NCBI RefSeq assembly: GCF_010183535.1
Contig: NC_071333.1
Span: 9,360,587-9,424,586, forward strand
Source of the DNA: Caenorhabditis remanei
Taxonomy: Eukaryota > Nematoda > Chromadorea > Rhabditida > Rhabditidae
Length of the DNA: 64,000 bases
Direction: 5' to 3'
Shown: one piece after another, positions 34,901-48,300 of the stretch
Layout: the number at the start of each line of letters is the position of its first letter
Position numbering within the stretch: the first letter of the stretch is position 1
The notes under the pieces: model-generated
What the model was told of the DNA's origin: nothing
Seen by the model: only the letters and a program-made list of their open reading frames with translations
Database searches by the model: none
Translations under genes and position numbers: made by a program

Positions 34901-37352
34901 AATAAGCCAAACACTTCTGTAAAGTTGCAAGATAACATTGACTTCACTGCAATGAATTCAGAAATCAGTGAAGTAATTGAAAGCTTGCTCGATATAGTCA
35001 GTGATTTTGAAGATTCTGCTTTGGCGAATCAGTTGGGTCAAGAAAACATGGATACTGTAAGATGTGTGCTAAATGAAATTATGAACTCAGTGGAGAACGA
35101 TAGCCGGATGGTGGGGACTAATGATGATGCTGATGATGAGAGCTGCATTTCTGAGATTATTGAACAACTCCTAGATGATGTGGATCAGGCCAACAATCTA
35201 GAACGCAAAAAACGTAACGACAAATATCAGAACTTCGAAGACATGCCAGCAAGTACGGAACATCAGGAAAGCTCAAATCAGTTCCACAATGCTGTCGACG
35301 AGTGTTTCAAATTGATTAAAGAAGAAAGGATGAGTGGAGGAGAGGATAACCAAAGATCAGAAAATCATGTAACTCCAACAAAAGAGGCAATGGGAGGAGA
35401 TTTTGAAAACGGAGAGAAAACATGTTCCAAGATCGACGAGTCGCTAAAAACAGCAATGAGAGAAGAAGTGGATGTAGGAAAGGACTCATTTGATTTCGAA
35501 GATTCAACAAATGAATCCGTCCGCAATTTGGAAAACATGAAAAGTTCGACGATTTTGATCCCGTTGAATGCAGAAGATAATTCGGTCGTAGTATTGGACA
35601 AGAGACCGATCACCGCGACGGATGCGGCCGAACACTTTGCAAAAATTGAACAGGCTTCTAGTAATGTATGGCATGAGAGCTCGTTGGAAATCAAACGGGA
35701 AGAAAAAAAACCTGAACAATATCTTGATATGAACACTGAGAGTTGTCTGAATTTCAACATTTTGTCTGTGATTGGTGAATACGTCGAATGCCTTGTTCAC
35801 GACCAGGTATCATTTGCTATGACAGATGCTGCAACTTTCCGCCTTTCTCATTTGGTCACTGACACACGAAAGACTTCTGAACAGTTAGATGTGTACCTTG
35901 ATCTACCTGATAGTGTTTCTCTGATCTACGAAAAACTGACGACTGGAGAAGAACCATCTTTGGAGAACTATGAGCTTGGTGGTTATTGTGTACTGGAGAA
36001 AGACAAACATAAAGCAACCGAGTTGTCTGATACCCCTCTTTTCACAAACTCAGAGGAAATTTCTGAAACTTTGGACAATGTAATCTCACAACTACCAACT
36101 GTAACCTGCTTATGCGTTCCATTGAGTTTTTCAAACGGGGAAGCAGAAGATCTGATAGAAGAGGACTTACTCATGCAACCAACTTCTGGAATCTGTACTC
36201 CTGTCTTAGTTTTTCCTTCAGAGAATACTCTTGATACTGAAAGGTAATTCAATTTTAATCATTTAACGCTCTAATAATAAGTTTCCAGAGGTGCAACAGC
36301 TGAGGTACTGTTAAATGGAGATACTGATATTGTTCAACGTCTAGAAGTCGACAAACTTCTTGAGGTGGATGATAATCAAAACTTCGAATCCAGTTTATCA
36401 AAATGCGATATTTTCGAAGACAAAGATCAAAACTCATCTTCCGTTTGTGAATCCATCCCTTCAATTTCCCATACGCTGCTATCTGAGCTCTCCAAAGTCT
36501 CTCACAACACAACTATACTAGACTATCTTAAGATAAACGTCAACGAAAAGGTATGCAATGTTTACGCGAATACACCGAATGACATTTGCACGAGCTCTCG
36601 GTAATTAACCTTCGTCTATAATTTGCAAAGTTTCATATGATCGTTGTTTTCAGAACTTTGATGAATGAGATTTTGGAAGAAACAAAACATGACGACACTG
36701 CCGGAAGCAAAACCAAAGATCTGAATCCTTTAGATACTTGTCAACAATCAACGTCGGGTTTGTTTTTTCCAGAAAGAAAAACGGAATGTAATGTAGTTTC
36801 GAATATCAGAAGGAAGGATGCCCTTGCAACATCAAATGATAGTTGAAGTCAGCCGAGATTCACCATCATCTTATTCCATCAACCGTTTTAACTTCGATGC
36901 GGCTGCTGAGGCCAGCGACTGTAGCCTGTGCACAGATATGTGTGACACTGTTCCGACAAACTCTTCTCTGAAACTTTTTACCGAGAGTTCTTCAACCGAA
37001 TCTAGTTTGAAATCTTTGGAACAGCCTTCAACTTCTTCGGTAAATACCTTTAAGAAATATATTAAACACAAATAATCCCTATTTTCCAGGTTCTGGAAGA
37101 AGTCTCTCATTTCTTTGCAACGGCTTGTGTAGCCGCACTAGCTTACATGTCCCCGTCAGAAAGGTATAAATCATTGTAGTTTTACATTTTCGAAGTGTAC
37201 AACTATAAATCTGAAAAACAAATTTTCCAATTTCCGTTTCTACATTCACTTTTTTCAGCTCTACTTCTCTTTTCAATAGTGACATCATTGAGGATGCTTC
37301 AAAATACATTTCGAATGAACTGGAATCTAGCAACAAGGGCAGTGGAAAATAA
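28994..37352 (+). CDS. Giant acidic protein with repeated amphipathic-helix motif, unrecognised
   Basis: Sixteen exons close to 2398 residues: 28994-29023, 29073-29217, 29261-29488, 29530-29628, 29673-30458, 30504-30677, 30762-30878, 30922-31347, 31395-31502, 31927-32040, 32088-36243, 36289-36600, 36654-36757, 36810-37039, 37090-37163 and 37259-37352. Exon 11 alone is 4.2 kb. The protein is rich in Glu, Asp, Ser and Asn and low in complexity, but a motif of the form EVVxxLLDxVxxF recurs about ten times between residues 910 and 1800. Clear examples are EVKEVVDDLLETVSSF, DVVNVVDDLLESIL, HVKEVVEMLMDQVIDF and EISEVIESLLDIVSDF. Spacing is irregular (about 50-220 residues). There is no signal peptide or membrane span. 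A disordered scaffold with short helical docking motifs would fit; that is inference. Intron 9 holds a foldback MITE. Confidence 0.82.
31528..31896. mobile_element. Foldback MITE in intron 9 of the giant acidic gene
   Basis: Long inverted arms meet around 31700: GGGGACACCGGTGTTCC at the left and the imperfect complement ending CCGGTGTCCCCC at the right, with TTTAAA on both sides. It is 369 bases with no coding capacity. Confidence 0.7.
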
Positions 37353-37881
37353 TTACTCCAATTTTTAAAAATGTTAATTTTACGTCCCAAATAAATCTAT
37401 CTAACTTCTCATTCTCAAAATAACATCAGTTCATGGGCTACTTCCCAGGTTGTGTGCATGTGAATCACCCATTTCATTATCATTTTACCACCCACATCTG
37501 TAGGCTGTATTAGCGAGTGTGAAGCACTCTTTCCAAGTTTTCCAACTTATCAGTATTGTTTCCTTCTGCGTCTCCCTCTATTTTATTACAGCAAACGTTT
37601 TAAGGCGATCGCTCACATTTTCTGCCGCACCAACCGTTATCAGTTTTTGTCTTTCTCTGTGAGAGTGTATGTGTGTGCTCGCGTGTATGTGAGTCTTATT
37701 ATTATGGTCTTTTCTAACCAACTTGAGTTTACTTTTTTGTTTCATAGTTCAGAGATATTCTATTTTTGCTTAGTAATTTTCTCCCACGACTTGTTTCTTT
37801 CCCACAACCTGTTGCTTTTGCGGAAGTTTTTGCTAATTTTAATTACGTCAACAATAATTTTAATTTCCAGAAAAAGTCATA
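37353..37881. other. Intergenic region with trans-splice-like acceptor
   Basis: No gene is seen. TTTCCAG ending at 37870 lies 11 bases before the next ATG and would suit spliced-leader addition. A TG-rich stretch lies near 37665. Confidence 0.6.
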
Positions 37882-40374
37882 ATGGTCGATAGAGATAGAG
37901 ATTATTTAAATCCCAATTCCCCGACACGAAACCCAAATGTTCAAAGAACCACGTCATGTGAGTTTTTAATTACCAAAGTTTGAATATTCAAACTAACAAT
38001 TTTAAATTTTTCCTTTTTATTTTCAGTTGTTGGTGCAAGACTACACTTCAGCTACAGTGGAAATGAAACAAAAACTAGTAGTAGCTCTCGTCAAGATCCG
38101 TCCAATCCGAAAGTTTCTGATTCATCAGCAACACGTTCTTCCCGTTTACCGAGACAATCAACTTTCGATTACTCTCATCTAACAAACGTCACTCCTTCTT
38201 CAACTTTTCTTTCTCCAGAGACTTCCAGAAGGTCCACGTATGTTTATGGCGACTCTGCGCCTCGAGAGAACACTGAGAGCCCGGCAGTCTATGAGCCGCG
38301 CACTAACACCTCACACATCACTCGTGAAGTGCCATATTTATACGGAGAAGCGTCCTCTGCTCCAAAGTCGCATCTCTCAGAAGATATCACCTTGACAACT
38401 TCATCCACTCTACTTCCCTCCTCTTCTTCTCTGCACTCCCCAACACGAAATCTCATTGAAACTCCACCTCTCTCGGCTCCAACAAGTCAATATACGAGGA
38501 ACTATGGGAACTCTTCATACACTGCATACTCCGCCTACGACCCTACAAAAAGAGTAATTCCAGCGGATACTTCACCTCGAATACCAGCTCCGCCTCCACC
38601 TTCGATCCCTCAACGTTCTACAGCTCTTGAGCCAGTTCCTATCAGAAGATCTCCATCACCTGCGAGAAGAACTCAGCCGGTTATTGATCGTACTCGTCGT
38701 CAAACCACGGCCGTTTTTCCTTCTCAAGCCACATTTCTGTCAGCTCAAGAATACAATCCGACAAGCAGCTCTACAAGATTGCCTGTTCAAACTACGGCAC
38801 GAACGTACTATTCAGCTCCGAAACCCCAGTCGTTGAATACTCAGATGCAGAATACTCGCTTGCCATCGCCACAGAGTAGAAACTTGACAATAGGATACTC
38901 TGAAAGTCAACGTCAAGACATTGAGAGGGCTCAAGAACAATTTCGATCTCAAATAAGGGAAAAAGAAATCAAAGCAAAGCTGGAAGCCAAAAGAGCTGAA
39001 GAGCAAGCAAGATTTGAAGAGAGAAAACGGATTGAAGAAGCTGCAAAACTGGAGGCTCGAAAAAGAGTCGAAGAATCCGCAAGGCTGGATGCTGAAAGGC
39101 TTGCATTGGAAGCCGTGATGAGGGCTGCACATCCCGATGAAGACGAAGACGTAGAGAAGTTTATCCGCAATCTCGAGCAAAGAATCCAAGACTCACGCGA
39201 TTCAAAAAACTTGAAGGGCGCTCTCGTAGGGCGCCAATCGAGTCAAAACGTGAGTTATTTTCAAATACGTAGTTTAATTCTAGTTCTTCCTATACACATT
39301 TTTGAACTGAATTAGGTATTCGTTCTCAACTAAAATCATTTTACAGCTTGCAAAAAGTGCGGAAAATCTCACAAATGCGCCGAATGAGATTGACGAAACA
39401 GTTGAAGGACGCGACGCTGACGACCAGGTGGGTATCATGTCGTAAACGCTCCTTTTATTGTCTTTTGTAGACGTCTACACAAAGCGCCGCCGACAGCTCA
39501 GAGGTGCGTACATTTCTCGACCGTTTGGTATGTTTCGCAGATAGTATTCTGAATGTTTCACTAATTGTTCGAATTACAGAGAAATATGAAAATTGATGAA
39601 AATCAGAATCGGCGAAAGTATGCCGAAACTATGTATGATCCCGAAGACGACGACTCCGAACTTAATTCATTGGTAAGTAAACAGTTTATTTTAGCTACTG
39701 TGTGCACTTAAACAGATTCCACGGCATTTCCAAGTCTTCCACCTCAGCCCCGTCCTTTTTATCCTCTTACTTCATCCACCATTCACAAATTTTTCAGAAC
39801 AGTTCAGATTCGTTCCTCTCGACTGTTCCTGAAGAAGACCCTGATGTGACCTCCCTTGATAACCAATCCTTTATTTGTGATCCTCAGGTATCCCTTTATC
39901 TATTTCTCATCGAATATCTTAACAGAATCTTTGCAGCCCACTACCCTACAGCCACGTGTCATTTCCTATATCCACAATATGGTGGACGGTATCTTATCAT
40001 CATTGGATAAGACTGACTTTGCAAACATTATCGATACTCACCAAATGCCACAGCTGTACGATGTAAGTTACTTACTGCTGATAACGGAAATTATACTGCG
40101 GTTTGTTGGAAAACAAACAGTTTCGCAATTTTGTAATTTCAATTTTAAACGAATTAGCTAATTTGAAACTTGTGACTTTGGTTTAGTTCATTGCTCATTC
40201 TTGTTTTGCAATTTTCGAAGAGAGAAAGTATTTTTTCAGCAAGACCTCTACTCCAATGATGCAAGCTACAATTACAACTACCGTGCCATTTCTGAAACTG
40301 CTCGCCAGTTCTTCACCCCAAAATCATCTCCAGTCGAGGAAACGAGAAACGATTTCTATAATGACTCTTTATAA
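37882..40374 (+). CDS. Ser/Pro-rich coiled-coil protein, unrecognised
   Basis: Eight exons close to 618 residues: 37882-37957, 38027-39249, 39347-39427, 39471-39503, 39580-39672, 39798-39887, 39937-40062 and 40240-40374. Residues 1-310 are Ser, Thr, Pro and Arg-rich and probably disordered. Residues about 322-395 form a highly charged helix (IEEAAKLEARKRVEESARL). An acidic HPDEDEDVEKFI stretch follows, and then a less charged C-terminal part with a likely folded segment near VISYIHNMVDGILSSL. There is no signal peptide or membrane span. Two very short internal exons (33 and 81 bases) could be alternatively spliced. The stop codon is 57 bases from the stop of the convergent gene at 40432. A cytoskeletal or scaffold role is plausible but not shown. 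Confidence 0.82.
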
Positions 40375-40431
40375 TTGATATTGATCAATAAACGAGACAA
40401 TGTTATTATCATTATTACAGTCAATGTTTGT

Positions 40432-40928
40432 TTACTTTCCGCAGTTTCCTTCAGAGCACGCAATTCCCTGGCGGTCCAATACGTTGAGGGTGTACTCGTC
40501 ATCGACCGAAGTGAGGAACCATCCATTTCCAGTGAACTTGGATTGAGTCTTCTTCTTGAGAACCCACTTGTCGTTTTGCCATCCGTAGATCATGAATACC
40601 CATGGCTTCTTTTCGCAGTTCTTTCCTTTGATCTAAAATACAAGTTTGAGTCAGAAGTGATTAAATGATAACTTACATTCACGCTCTTTTCTTGCTTGTA
40701 ATCGTTCAAAATAACTGGGTCAGACATGATCGAGAGAGATGGAACAAGGAGGTCAACACGAACCTGAATAAAACTTTTTGAAGATGTTCACCGAGTTGTT
40801 GGTTTTTAGAAACTCACCTTTTTGTGTCCATCATTACGGAATTTGACTTGAATTTTACAATCAAGATTCCATTGTGTTGCTGCAAAGCTGACAAAAGCGG
40901 CAAGAAGAAGAAGTTGAAGGGAGTTCAT
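40432..40928 (-). CDS. Small secreted protein, nematode type
   Basis: Three exons, 40928-40818, 40763-40677 and 40632-40432, give 132 residues. A signal peptide is evident (MNSLQLLLLAAFVSFAA). The mature part has four cysteines, one early (WNLDCK), one after the second intron (KNCEKK) and two at the end (CSEGNC), and several Trp residues. This suggests a compact disulfide-bonded fold. No domain family is recognised. It is convergent with the 618-residue gene, and the intervening 57 bases contain AATAAA, usable as a poly(A) signal on the plus strand. Confidence 0.85.
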
Positions 40929-41379
40929 ATTGAAGTTATCCAATCCACTAGTTGTTTCACTGCCTTTTATGTGATATCCCAGAAATAGAGGTCACGGAAA
41001 GGCGGAGGACAACTTTCGATTGTAACAGCAAGTCCATTCGAACGATAAGGATAAGATGTGATCTGATTGATAGTGTTGTGGAAGCACGAATATCGTTTTC
41101 ACGGATATTGTTGGAGGACGAGAAGATTTGTTAGGAAAGACACGTTCTATGTATGAAGTCGTGTAGTCTGTTTGACCCGATATATTATATTTTGGGCGAT
41201 TATTATGATCTCGACATTTTGATTGGGTATGTTGATATAGAACTGCTGCGTTAAAAGACATCACAAGGCAAATAATAATATTTTCAATTTTCAACATTAA
41301 AATTTTAGTATACATTTATCATATATATCACCCATGGCTAAAAAAGATCGGAATATTTATCATAATCGCAAGAAAGTGC
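40929..41379. other. Intergenic region
   Basis: Promoter-side sequence of the secreted protein gene and 3' side of the ERGIC1 homologue. Nothing else is seen. Confidence 0.6.
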
Positions 41380-42715
41380 TCAGGTCAGTTTTCCCATTTG
41401 TTGTTTCTTGACAAGCTCTGATATCGTGAAGAAAGTTGAGTCAATGATTCCGGCAACAGTGAAAGTTCCACCAACAACAGCACAGATCTATAAAAAGTCA
41501 AAAATACACAGACTGTTTGGAAATGAAAAAAACATACGGAAGTGAGGAATGCATAGAAGGATTGTCTTTGTTCCGTTTGTTTGAGAGTGATCGGTTGCAA
41601 TTCGTATTTAAACCAGACGGCAGGTATTATCTTTCCGGAATGGTGATAGGTGATGTATGATTTGTGTCCAAACGTGTATTGGTAGCTATTAAGTATGTTT
41701 CCAGAGTAATCTTCATGGACAGATGGAACGATTTTCAGAATGTACTCATGGGTGTTCAGTCCGTTTTCTTGAGAAGTATCTCGGTTAGCCAGGGGATCAA
41801 AACTTCCTTTTAGATTTTTGTGCTGAAAAAACATTAGATTGCCCTATGCTGTGCGTTATGTCCAATGTTCTCGTGTTGAATCTCAAAACTCGTTTTAAAA
41901 CTACGATGATGTAACAAAACAACAAAAGTGCATTAGTGACCATGACATCTAGAATTGGTTTTGCATGTGTTCAAAAGTAAACTTATGCTTGAGTAGACAT
42001 AAAATCTAATGAATTAGAGGAGAACTCAGTTCGTTTGACGTTAATGAACCAAAAATTGCAGTATATTTTGTTCAAAACACTATTTTTCGTACTAACCGAA
42101 ACATCGTCTCCAAACTTGATGGAGTGAATAGTATGTCTCATGTCGTAGTTGTCGGGTTGCGTGGCAGCAGAATGTGTTGAGAGGTGAAAATTTCCGGGGA
42201 CTTTGTTAATCTCGAATCGGCTTTCGAATCGGCAACCTCCGTCGCCAATAGGCACCTTGTTAGTGTGGTCGATGAATCCCACTTCGTGTCGGCCGTTTTC
42301 GTCTTGAATATCTACACCGAGATCTGAAAAAAAACGGAATTTTCTTAGTTTATACTTTTCTGGAAATCATACATTCACAAGCCATATGAGGAAATGACAC
42401 ATTAACTTGAACATCAATTTTTCCTTCTCTTCCTGGGTCATCGATGAAGAACTCGCTCCTTCTAAATACTTATCGGAAATGGAAAATAAAGATATGAAAG
42501 ACTCACAAATCTATGAAAATATATGCTAAAACATCATTGAATATCATAAATGCGATAAATGCTACGCATAGCATTGAAATGACAGCTCCAGCCGTTGTTG
42601 GCTGGGTGAGATCTTTCGGTATCTTCCGATAAATATCAAACCTAAAAATTAGTGTTTTTTTCAAAAATTGTGAATACACTTGTGATGTTTGTTCAAACCT
42701 TCGAATGTCCAGCAT
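41380..42715 (-). CDS. ERGIC1 (ERGIC-32) homologue, ER-Golgi cargo cycling protein
   Basis: Six exons, 42715-42699, 42641-42507, 42461-42373, 42323-42097, 41822-41538 and 41487-41380, give 286 residues, against about 290 in human ERGIC1. The N terminus FDIYRKIPKDLTQPTTAGA is the family signature and leads into the first membrane span (about 22-45). A luminal domain follows, with DIQDENGRHEVGFIDH, CRFESRFEINKVPGNFH and HSAATQPDNYDMRHTIHS, then YILKIVP and PAVWFKYELQPI. The second span (GGTFTVAGIIDS) is near residue 260, and a short cytosolic tail follows. Family members cycle between ER, intermediate compartment and Golgi and assist cargo sorting in COPII/COPI transport. The first intron splits the codon in RRF; reading through it would give a false longer ORF. 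Confidence 0.93.
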
Positions 42716-43394
42716 GCCGACTCTAAATATAAAAAATTAAGAAGAAAAAACAACGAATATCCGTGAGACGTAGAAATAAGAGGAACACTAGATTGCAATA
42801 CAATATGAGGCGGATAGTGGCAAACAGATTGCTGGTGCCCAATGGTTTGGCCAAACCAAACAGTCAAAAAACTTGACCGATGGACTGTATAATTCGAGGA
42901 GACTCAGGTATCTACAGTTTGCACACGTCGGGGGATTTGTGAAAGAGAAAGGGAGAGCGTCTACGTTCTTTGCCACATTTTTGTGCGATCGATTAGAGTA
43001 ATGGTCAACGAGCAGTGCCTAAGGACAAATTCAGAAAAAAAGATTTAAAAGAAAGGGAAAACGAAACAAACCAGACGAAAAAAGAGATTGAAGCCGTAAA
43101 ATGGAAGATGCTCTTTTTTCTGCTTTTAGTGAAAGTGCTCTTGGCCCAGTTGCAATGGGAAACGGCGGAAAAAATGAAACGAAAAACACTCTCCGTATTC
43201 TGGATGAAATAAGACACTTGTTGTTTCCAGGGTGATATGGTCAGAAGGTTTATTCATCGTAAAAATGAATTTCGAAAAAAAAAGAAACGTTCCAAATATA
43301 CATAGAAACATTAGTGGAGCTTTTTTGTTATTTTAACTCTGGAATCAGGTTAGAACTAGACTAGCAAGCAAAATAACATGAGAAAAGAACCATT
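42716..43394. other. Intergenic region
   Basis: Promoter side of the ERGIC1 homologue and 3' side of the membrane protein gene. Short purine-rich ORFs on both strands overlap here and are not credible genes. Confidence 0.6.
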
Positions 43395-44497
43395 TTAATA
43401 TTTGGTCGGATAATTTAGAGGCGGTGATTGGAATGGTCCGGTACCGTAATGATAATGTCCATTTGCCATTGGATATGCAAACGACATCTGCAAAATTAAA
43501 CTAAATGACGTGAGAAAAAGCGAAAATAAACAAACATTCGAAACTGAAGAAGAGCTTCCGAATTTCAACAATTCTTTTCGTTGGTTCTTGTCTTTCCGGC
43601 GGTTACACAACCATATTCCCATCCAACAAATTACAGTCATAATGACAACTAGAGAAAATATGCAAATGAGTGCGACAGCCCATCCATATTTTTCTTGCCT
43701 GAAAATAAATTTTTTGTAGTTGCTCACGAGAAATTAACTTACCATTCAGTATTGGTACAACATCCGCTGGCACAACAACCAATATCTCTGTAGCATCGTT
43801 CGGTCACAGTATTCGAAGAATCGACGATTGAGTACACACAATCATAGAATGAAGGGTCGATGGCTAAAATGAACTTTTTTTTGAATCCCATGCCAGAACT
43901 TACGGTTTACTCTCTTCTCAAAAAAGACAAGTCGAGGTGCTTCAATGGCATCCGAAAGAAGTTTCTCGATGATTCGAAGAGAGGTTATGTTTTTTGGCTC
44001 TGTAAAAAGATAAGAATTCCGGAATTGAGACTAATGCTTTGTTTGTTTGAGATTATTTTCTTGCTATTCTGAAAGCAGAGAAGTGAGAGAAATCAGGATT
44101 CTGTATCATAAACAGTTTATGATTTCCAAAAGAGGAAGTACAATAAATAGTGAAAAAGAGTCAGAATTGACGTTTATTGTAAGGTGACAGAGTAATTATA
44201 TGATTTCCACAATCAAATTGTTGGTTTCTTTTAAAAGTGGAATGCCTACTTAAAAACTGCATTAAAATTTTTTAGCCAGAAACTAAATTATTTAAATTGA
44301 CATTGAACAGTAAAATAGAAATATGAAAGTTATGGTATCTTTCGGCGAATGTTTTCTGATTAGGAATCTATAAACCTACAGTGAAAAAGTGTTTTTATGA
44401 AACATGGAAAAATCTAATAACAATGTAGTACTTTCCAACAAAACAACTTACCAGTATCGGGAGAATCCCAACGGTTGCGCAGGCCAATAGTACTCAT
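43395..44497 (-). CDS. Single-pass membrane protein, VOPP1/WBP1-like
   Basis: Five exons, 44497-44452, 43999-43904, 43863-43743, 43698-43536 and 43487-43395, give 172 residues. The N-terminal half has a cysteine cluster (CYRDIGCCASGCC, about residues 70-82) directly before one membrane span (about 93-118, VALICIFSLVVIMTVICW). Then come a basic stop-transfer stretch (CNRRKDKNQRK) and a Pro/Tyr-rich tail ending in PPLNYPTKY. The CC...CC cluster, one span and a PPxY-like tail resemble VOPP1/WBP1-type proteins, whose tails bind WW domains of ubiquitin ligases. I see no cleaved signal peptide, so orientation is uncertain. The last intron uses the donor GTTTGT. The assignment is by architecture only. 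Confidence 0.72.
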
Positions 44498-45360
44498 TGC
44501 CTATGGTGCATCGACGTGTGTATGACAATAACTCTTCTCACAAATTCAGAATTGCCAGACAGACGTTGGGGCGTGTACGGAAAAAGCTAGACGCCCGCGA
44601 CTGGCGCAATCAATAGAACTGGCGCAATCAATCCGAGCCACCGGAATGGAGCTCATGCTTTCGCGGCTGGAGCCTGCGCCTTTTTCGTTTGTGTCGTCAT
44701 ACACCGGTCTCTCGGGCGCCCGAATGTATGCAAAGCGCCAGGGATTGCTTGTGTCTCTGTGTGAACAGCGAAATAATATGGTTTTTTGGCCCAGTCTCGG
44801 CCGCTAAGCTTGATAATCGAGACGGCTAACTGGCCGTCAAAAAATGCAAATAGCTGGTAGGCACACCTGCCGCCAAAGGGACTCTGTTTCTTACTTGTGT
44901 TGACTTTCACGTCATTCAATAAGCATTAATAGGCAAAACGTGGAAAGTCTAGTTACTCTATATTTTTTCTTGTGGCAACTTGTATTCAGGTGCACTGTTG
45001 AAAGCGTAATTCACATTCAGTCATAAGAAAATCAATTTATTAGCGAAAACGAAATAAGAAGGACATAAGCTCTTTAGACAATAATTCTGACACAGAAAAT
45101 AAGGAACACGAGCTTTGAGATGTTTGGGTGAAACCGGTCTGACAATGCAGTAAAAGTAATTAAGCTCGGTGAATTGAAAACAACATTTCAAGATCTCTGG
45201 GGAAGACAAACAATGAAAAATGAATAAATATAAGAAATGGGAGTGAAAGACCCGTAGAACAATTATAAATTAATAGAGCTCAGAAAAATGAAGTTGTGGC
45301 AAAAATAGGAAGTACCCGAAAAGAAATTGGAGCAAAAATATCAAAAATGAAACAAATTAA
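44498..45360. other. Intergenic region
   Basis: A GC-rich block at 44530-44900 contains ACTGGCGCAATCAAT twice, 18 bases apart near 44600. The minus-strand open frame at 44653-44919 (88 residues) lacks family features and probably belongs to a dispersed repeat. Nothing else is supported. Confidence 0.5.
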
Positions 45361-48300
45361 CTACTTGTAGTAGAACGTATCCTGATCGGTGTAGTCATCA
45401 GAAGTTGGATAATTTCGATGATTTTGAACTTCCAACGTTCGGTAGCCACCATTATATATTGAGTTGTTATTCCTTTGTTGTGTCCAATACGGGTGTACTG
45501 TACTATTGTCATATACATTTGACATTTCGTCGAACCCTGAAATTCAGAATATTTAAAAACATTTCACGTGAAACAGATTGATAACTCACGTCTCTCTGCT
45601 CGAATCAAATTGTTTCTGTCCATTGTAGCTGCATGGAACTTCGTTGGGATAGGCTGTTTGAACATTGAATTTTGAAGAAGAAGCGGTTTTGATGAGTGCA
45701 TCGTTCTGTCACTAGACCAATCATTTTCCTGAGGAGCAGCTGGAGGGGGCATTCTTGGTGGTGGTGGTGGTTTCAAAATTTGACTTGATGTTGATTCTTG
45801 GTTCTTTTTCAGCCAGATGATAGCCAAAACTACGACAAAAATGAATAGACTGACAACCACAACCAGAAGAACCAGGAAGCTATCAGATTTGAATGGGAAG
45901 GTAAAATCATATGAAGATAAAACTTTGAGTTCCGCAGATTTATACACGATTTGTCCCTGAGCACTTGTTACAACACAAATGTATTTTCCAGCGTGATGAT
46001 AATCAACTTTGTGAATTGTCAGACGGTTGGTGTATACATTATCCATATCTTCCAGTGGTACCGTAGATTCAGTTTGAATGTGATCTAAAACCAACAGATC
46101 CATTCCATTGGCATGAATCACAGTTGCATTTGGATCCTTCCGGCGGATGGAAATAGGATCCGAAATTTCTTTCAGCCATTTGATCATTGTATTTTCACTT
46201 GATTTTACTTTGCATTGGAATTGAGCAGTGTGTCCAGCATAGACACTTATGTTGTATGGCTGGTCAATTACTGGTTCCATCGCAGTTTCTTGATACTCAG
46301 TAGCATCTGTAGTTGGTGGGTCAAAGAAGTCTCCAACAGTGACGTCAAAAGCGAATGACAATGATCCCAATGAGTTTTCCACAACACATCGGTATACTCC
46401 ACTGTGAGAACTGTCTACTGGCTCAACACCAATTGATGAGACGTGTTTATGTGTTTCTGAAAAATTGTCGAATTTTAGAATTTCACAACTTCCGTCACAA
46501 GTTACTCACTCTCACTTATTTCCATCTCATTCTGATACCATCGAATCTCAGGCAATGGGTTTCCTTGGGCCGGACAACGCAACTCAAGTTTTCCTCCCGT
46601 GTTGATCTTGATAGGAGATCGCCATTCGGAGTTCATGTCAATCAACCAACTTGGACTGGCCGCTGCAAAAAGTTAACTGGTTTTGCAAGAAAATGGAAAG
46701 TTTATAACAGAAAAACTATTCTGTTGAATTTAAATTAAAGCAAATCACAAAATAATTCCTCACTTGTATTGGAAAGAACTAAATAATCTTTGACGGAAGT
46801 TCCTTTGTCGTTCTGATCATGAACATGTACAATGAATTCCATGGTTTTGTGTCCAAATCCGTTGGTTGCCTGACATTGGTACCTTCCACTATCCTCAAAC
46901 TTGACGGACTTCATCTTCAACTCTTTCCCATCTTTTGACAACTTGTACTGACTGTCCCAGTCGAGCTGTAAAATAAATGGACTTCATTATAATTCTGGCA
47001 GTCGCTTTTGAAAAACGTATTGAATGATTGATTATGTTTTGGTAGGTTCCCTAGAGACTGTGACACACTGAAGTCCATAATCTAGTGTATGTTAGTAGTA
47101 CATCCGTTTTTGAAACTCTTTCATTTTCCCCTCTCGGGCTGATTCAATCGCTGCCCAAGTGTGGCACCCACTGCCGCACTCCATCACACTCGGCATTACA
47201 AACGACAATGATGGATGACCTTGCCACATACTAACATATATCTAAAATGAGTGAGGTAGAAGTACTACCTAACAGGATGAAAATGGTGGCGGAGGACTGG
47301 CGGAGGTGTATATTTGGTAGGCGAAGATCAGTGAGAGATAAATTGTTATTTGATGTGCGTACCTGTTCTCCATTCTTGGACCATTGGATCATAGTGTTAT
47401 CTTTCTCTGTGGCAATGATTGGGCATACCAGTTTGAATTGTTTCTGACCCAGCGGGATCCGAAATTTGGTCTCCACATTGCGCATACGTGGGGGCACTGA
47501 AAATAGAGACTGTTGATGATGATGATGGTATGATAGTAACAAATAAATCCCCCGCAGTGAAAATTGAGGTGTATTTTCAATTCCATTGTGTCATATTGCT
47601 ACCTGCTGTCTCTCAGTGTGCCTTTTTCCTCATCTCAGATGGCCCCTTCAATTCCTATCGTTCTATTCTCTCACCCTCCATTAGCACTCTTACCCCTCTA
47701 TTGTTTCTTCTTTCTTCACAATGTCTCGAGAGAGAGTTCATAATTAATAAGCGAGAAGTGCACAGGTGTCTTACGAGCTGAGACCAAGTCGCAGTGTTGA
47801 ATTACATTATTACAACCGTTTGACTTTGCCGACTTGCCTACGAGAGTATCCTATATCGTTTCTTTGTCCTGTCTAAAAACGGACGGCAGGTGATGTTCAT
47901 GATTGACGTGTACTGTATTATCTACAGTGTTGCGTTGTCTTCCTTCCCGTCCACCAATTTCATGTTATGTATTTTGCCTATAGTCGTATACACCCAAAAA
48001 TAAAATTTCACAACTATTGAATGTACATCGAAAGTTTCAAAAGAGTGTACCAACTGAAATTGTATGCTTGAGGGCATTTCAATTCAAAAATAAATGTATA
48101 TGCATGGGTGGATATTAACACTGGAGAGTACTAAACCTACATGTGGTAGGAGGAAACGCATTCTCTTTCCGATATATCTATGTTTATCTCACTTATTTGT
48201 TTGGATTGTATTTTAGAGAAAAAGGGGATATAGAGAAGCGAGATGGTGTTGAGCTCACTTGAAATGTGCAATGGACACGTGAATGGTAAACATTCAAAAG

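Noticed and set aside
44653..44919. 88-residue minus-strand ORF between two genes
   Set aside because: GC-rich block next to a short direct repeat, no start context or splice partner; more like a dispersed repeat.
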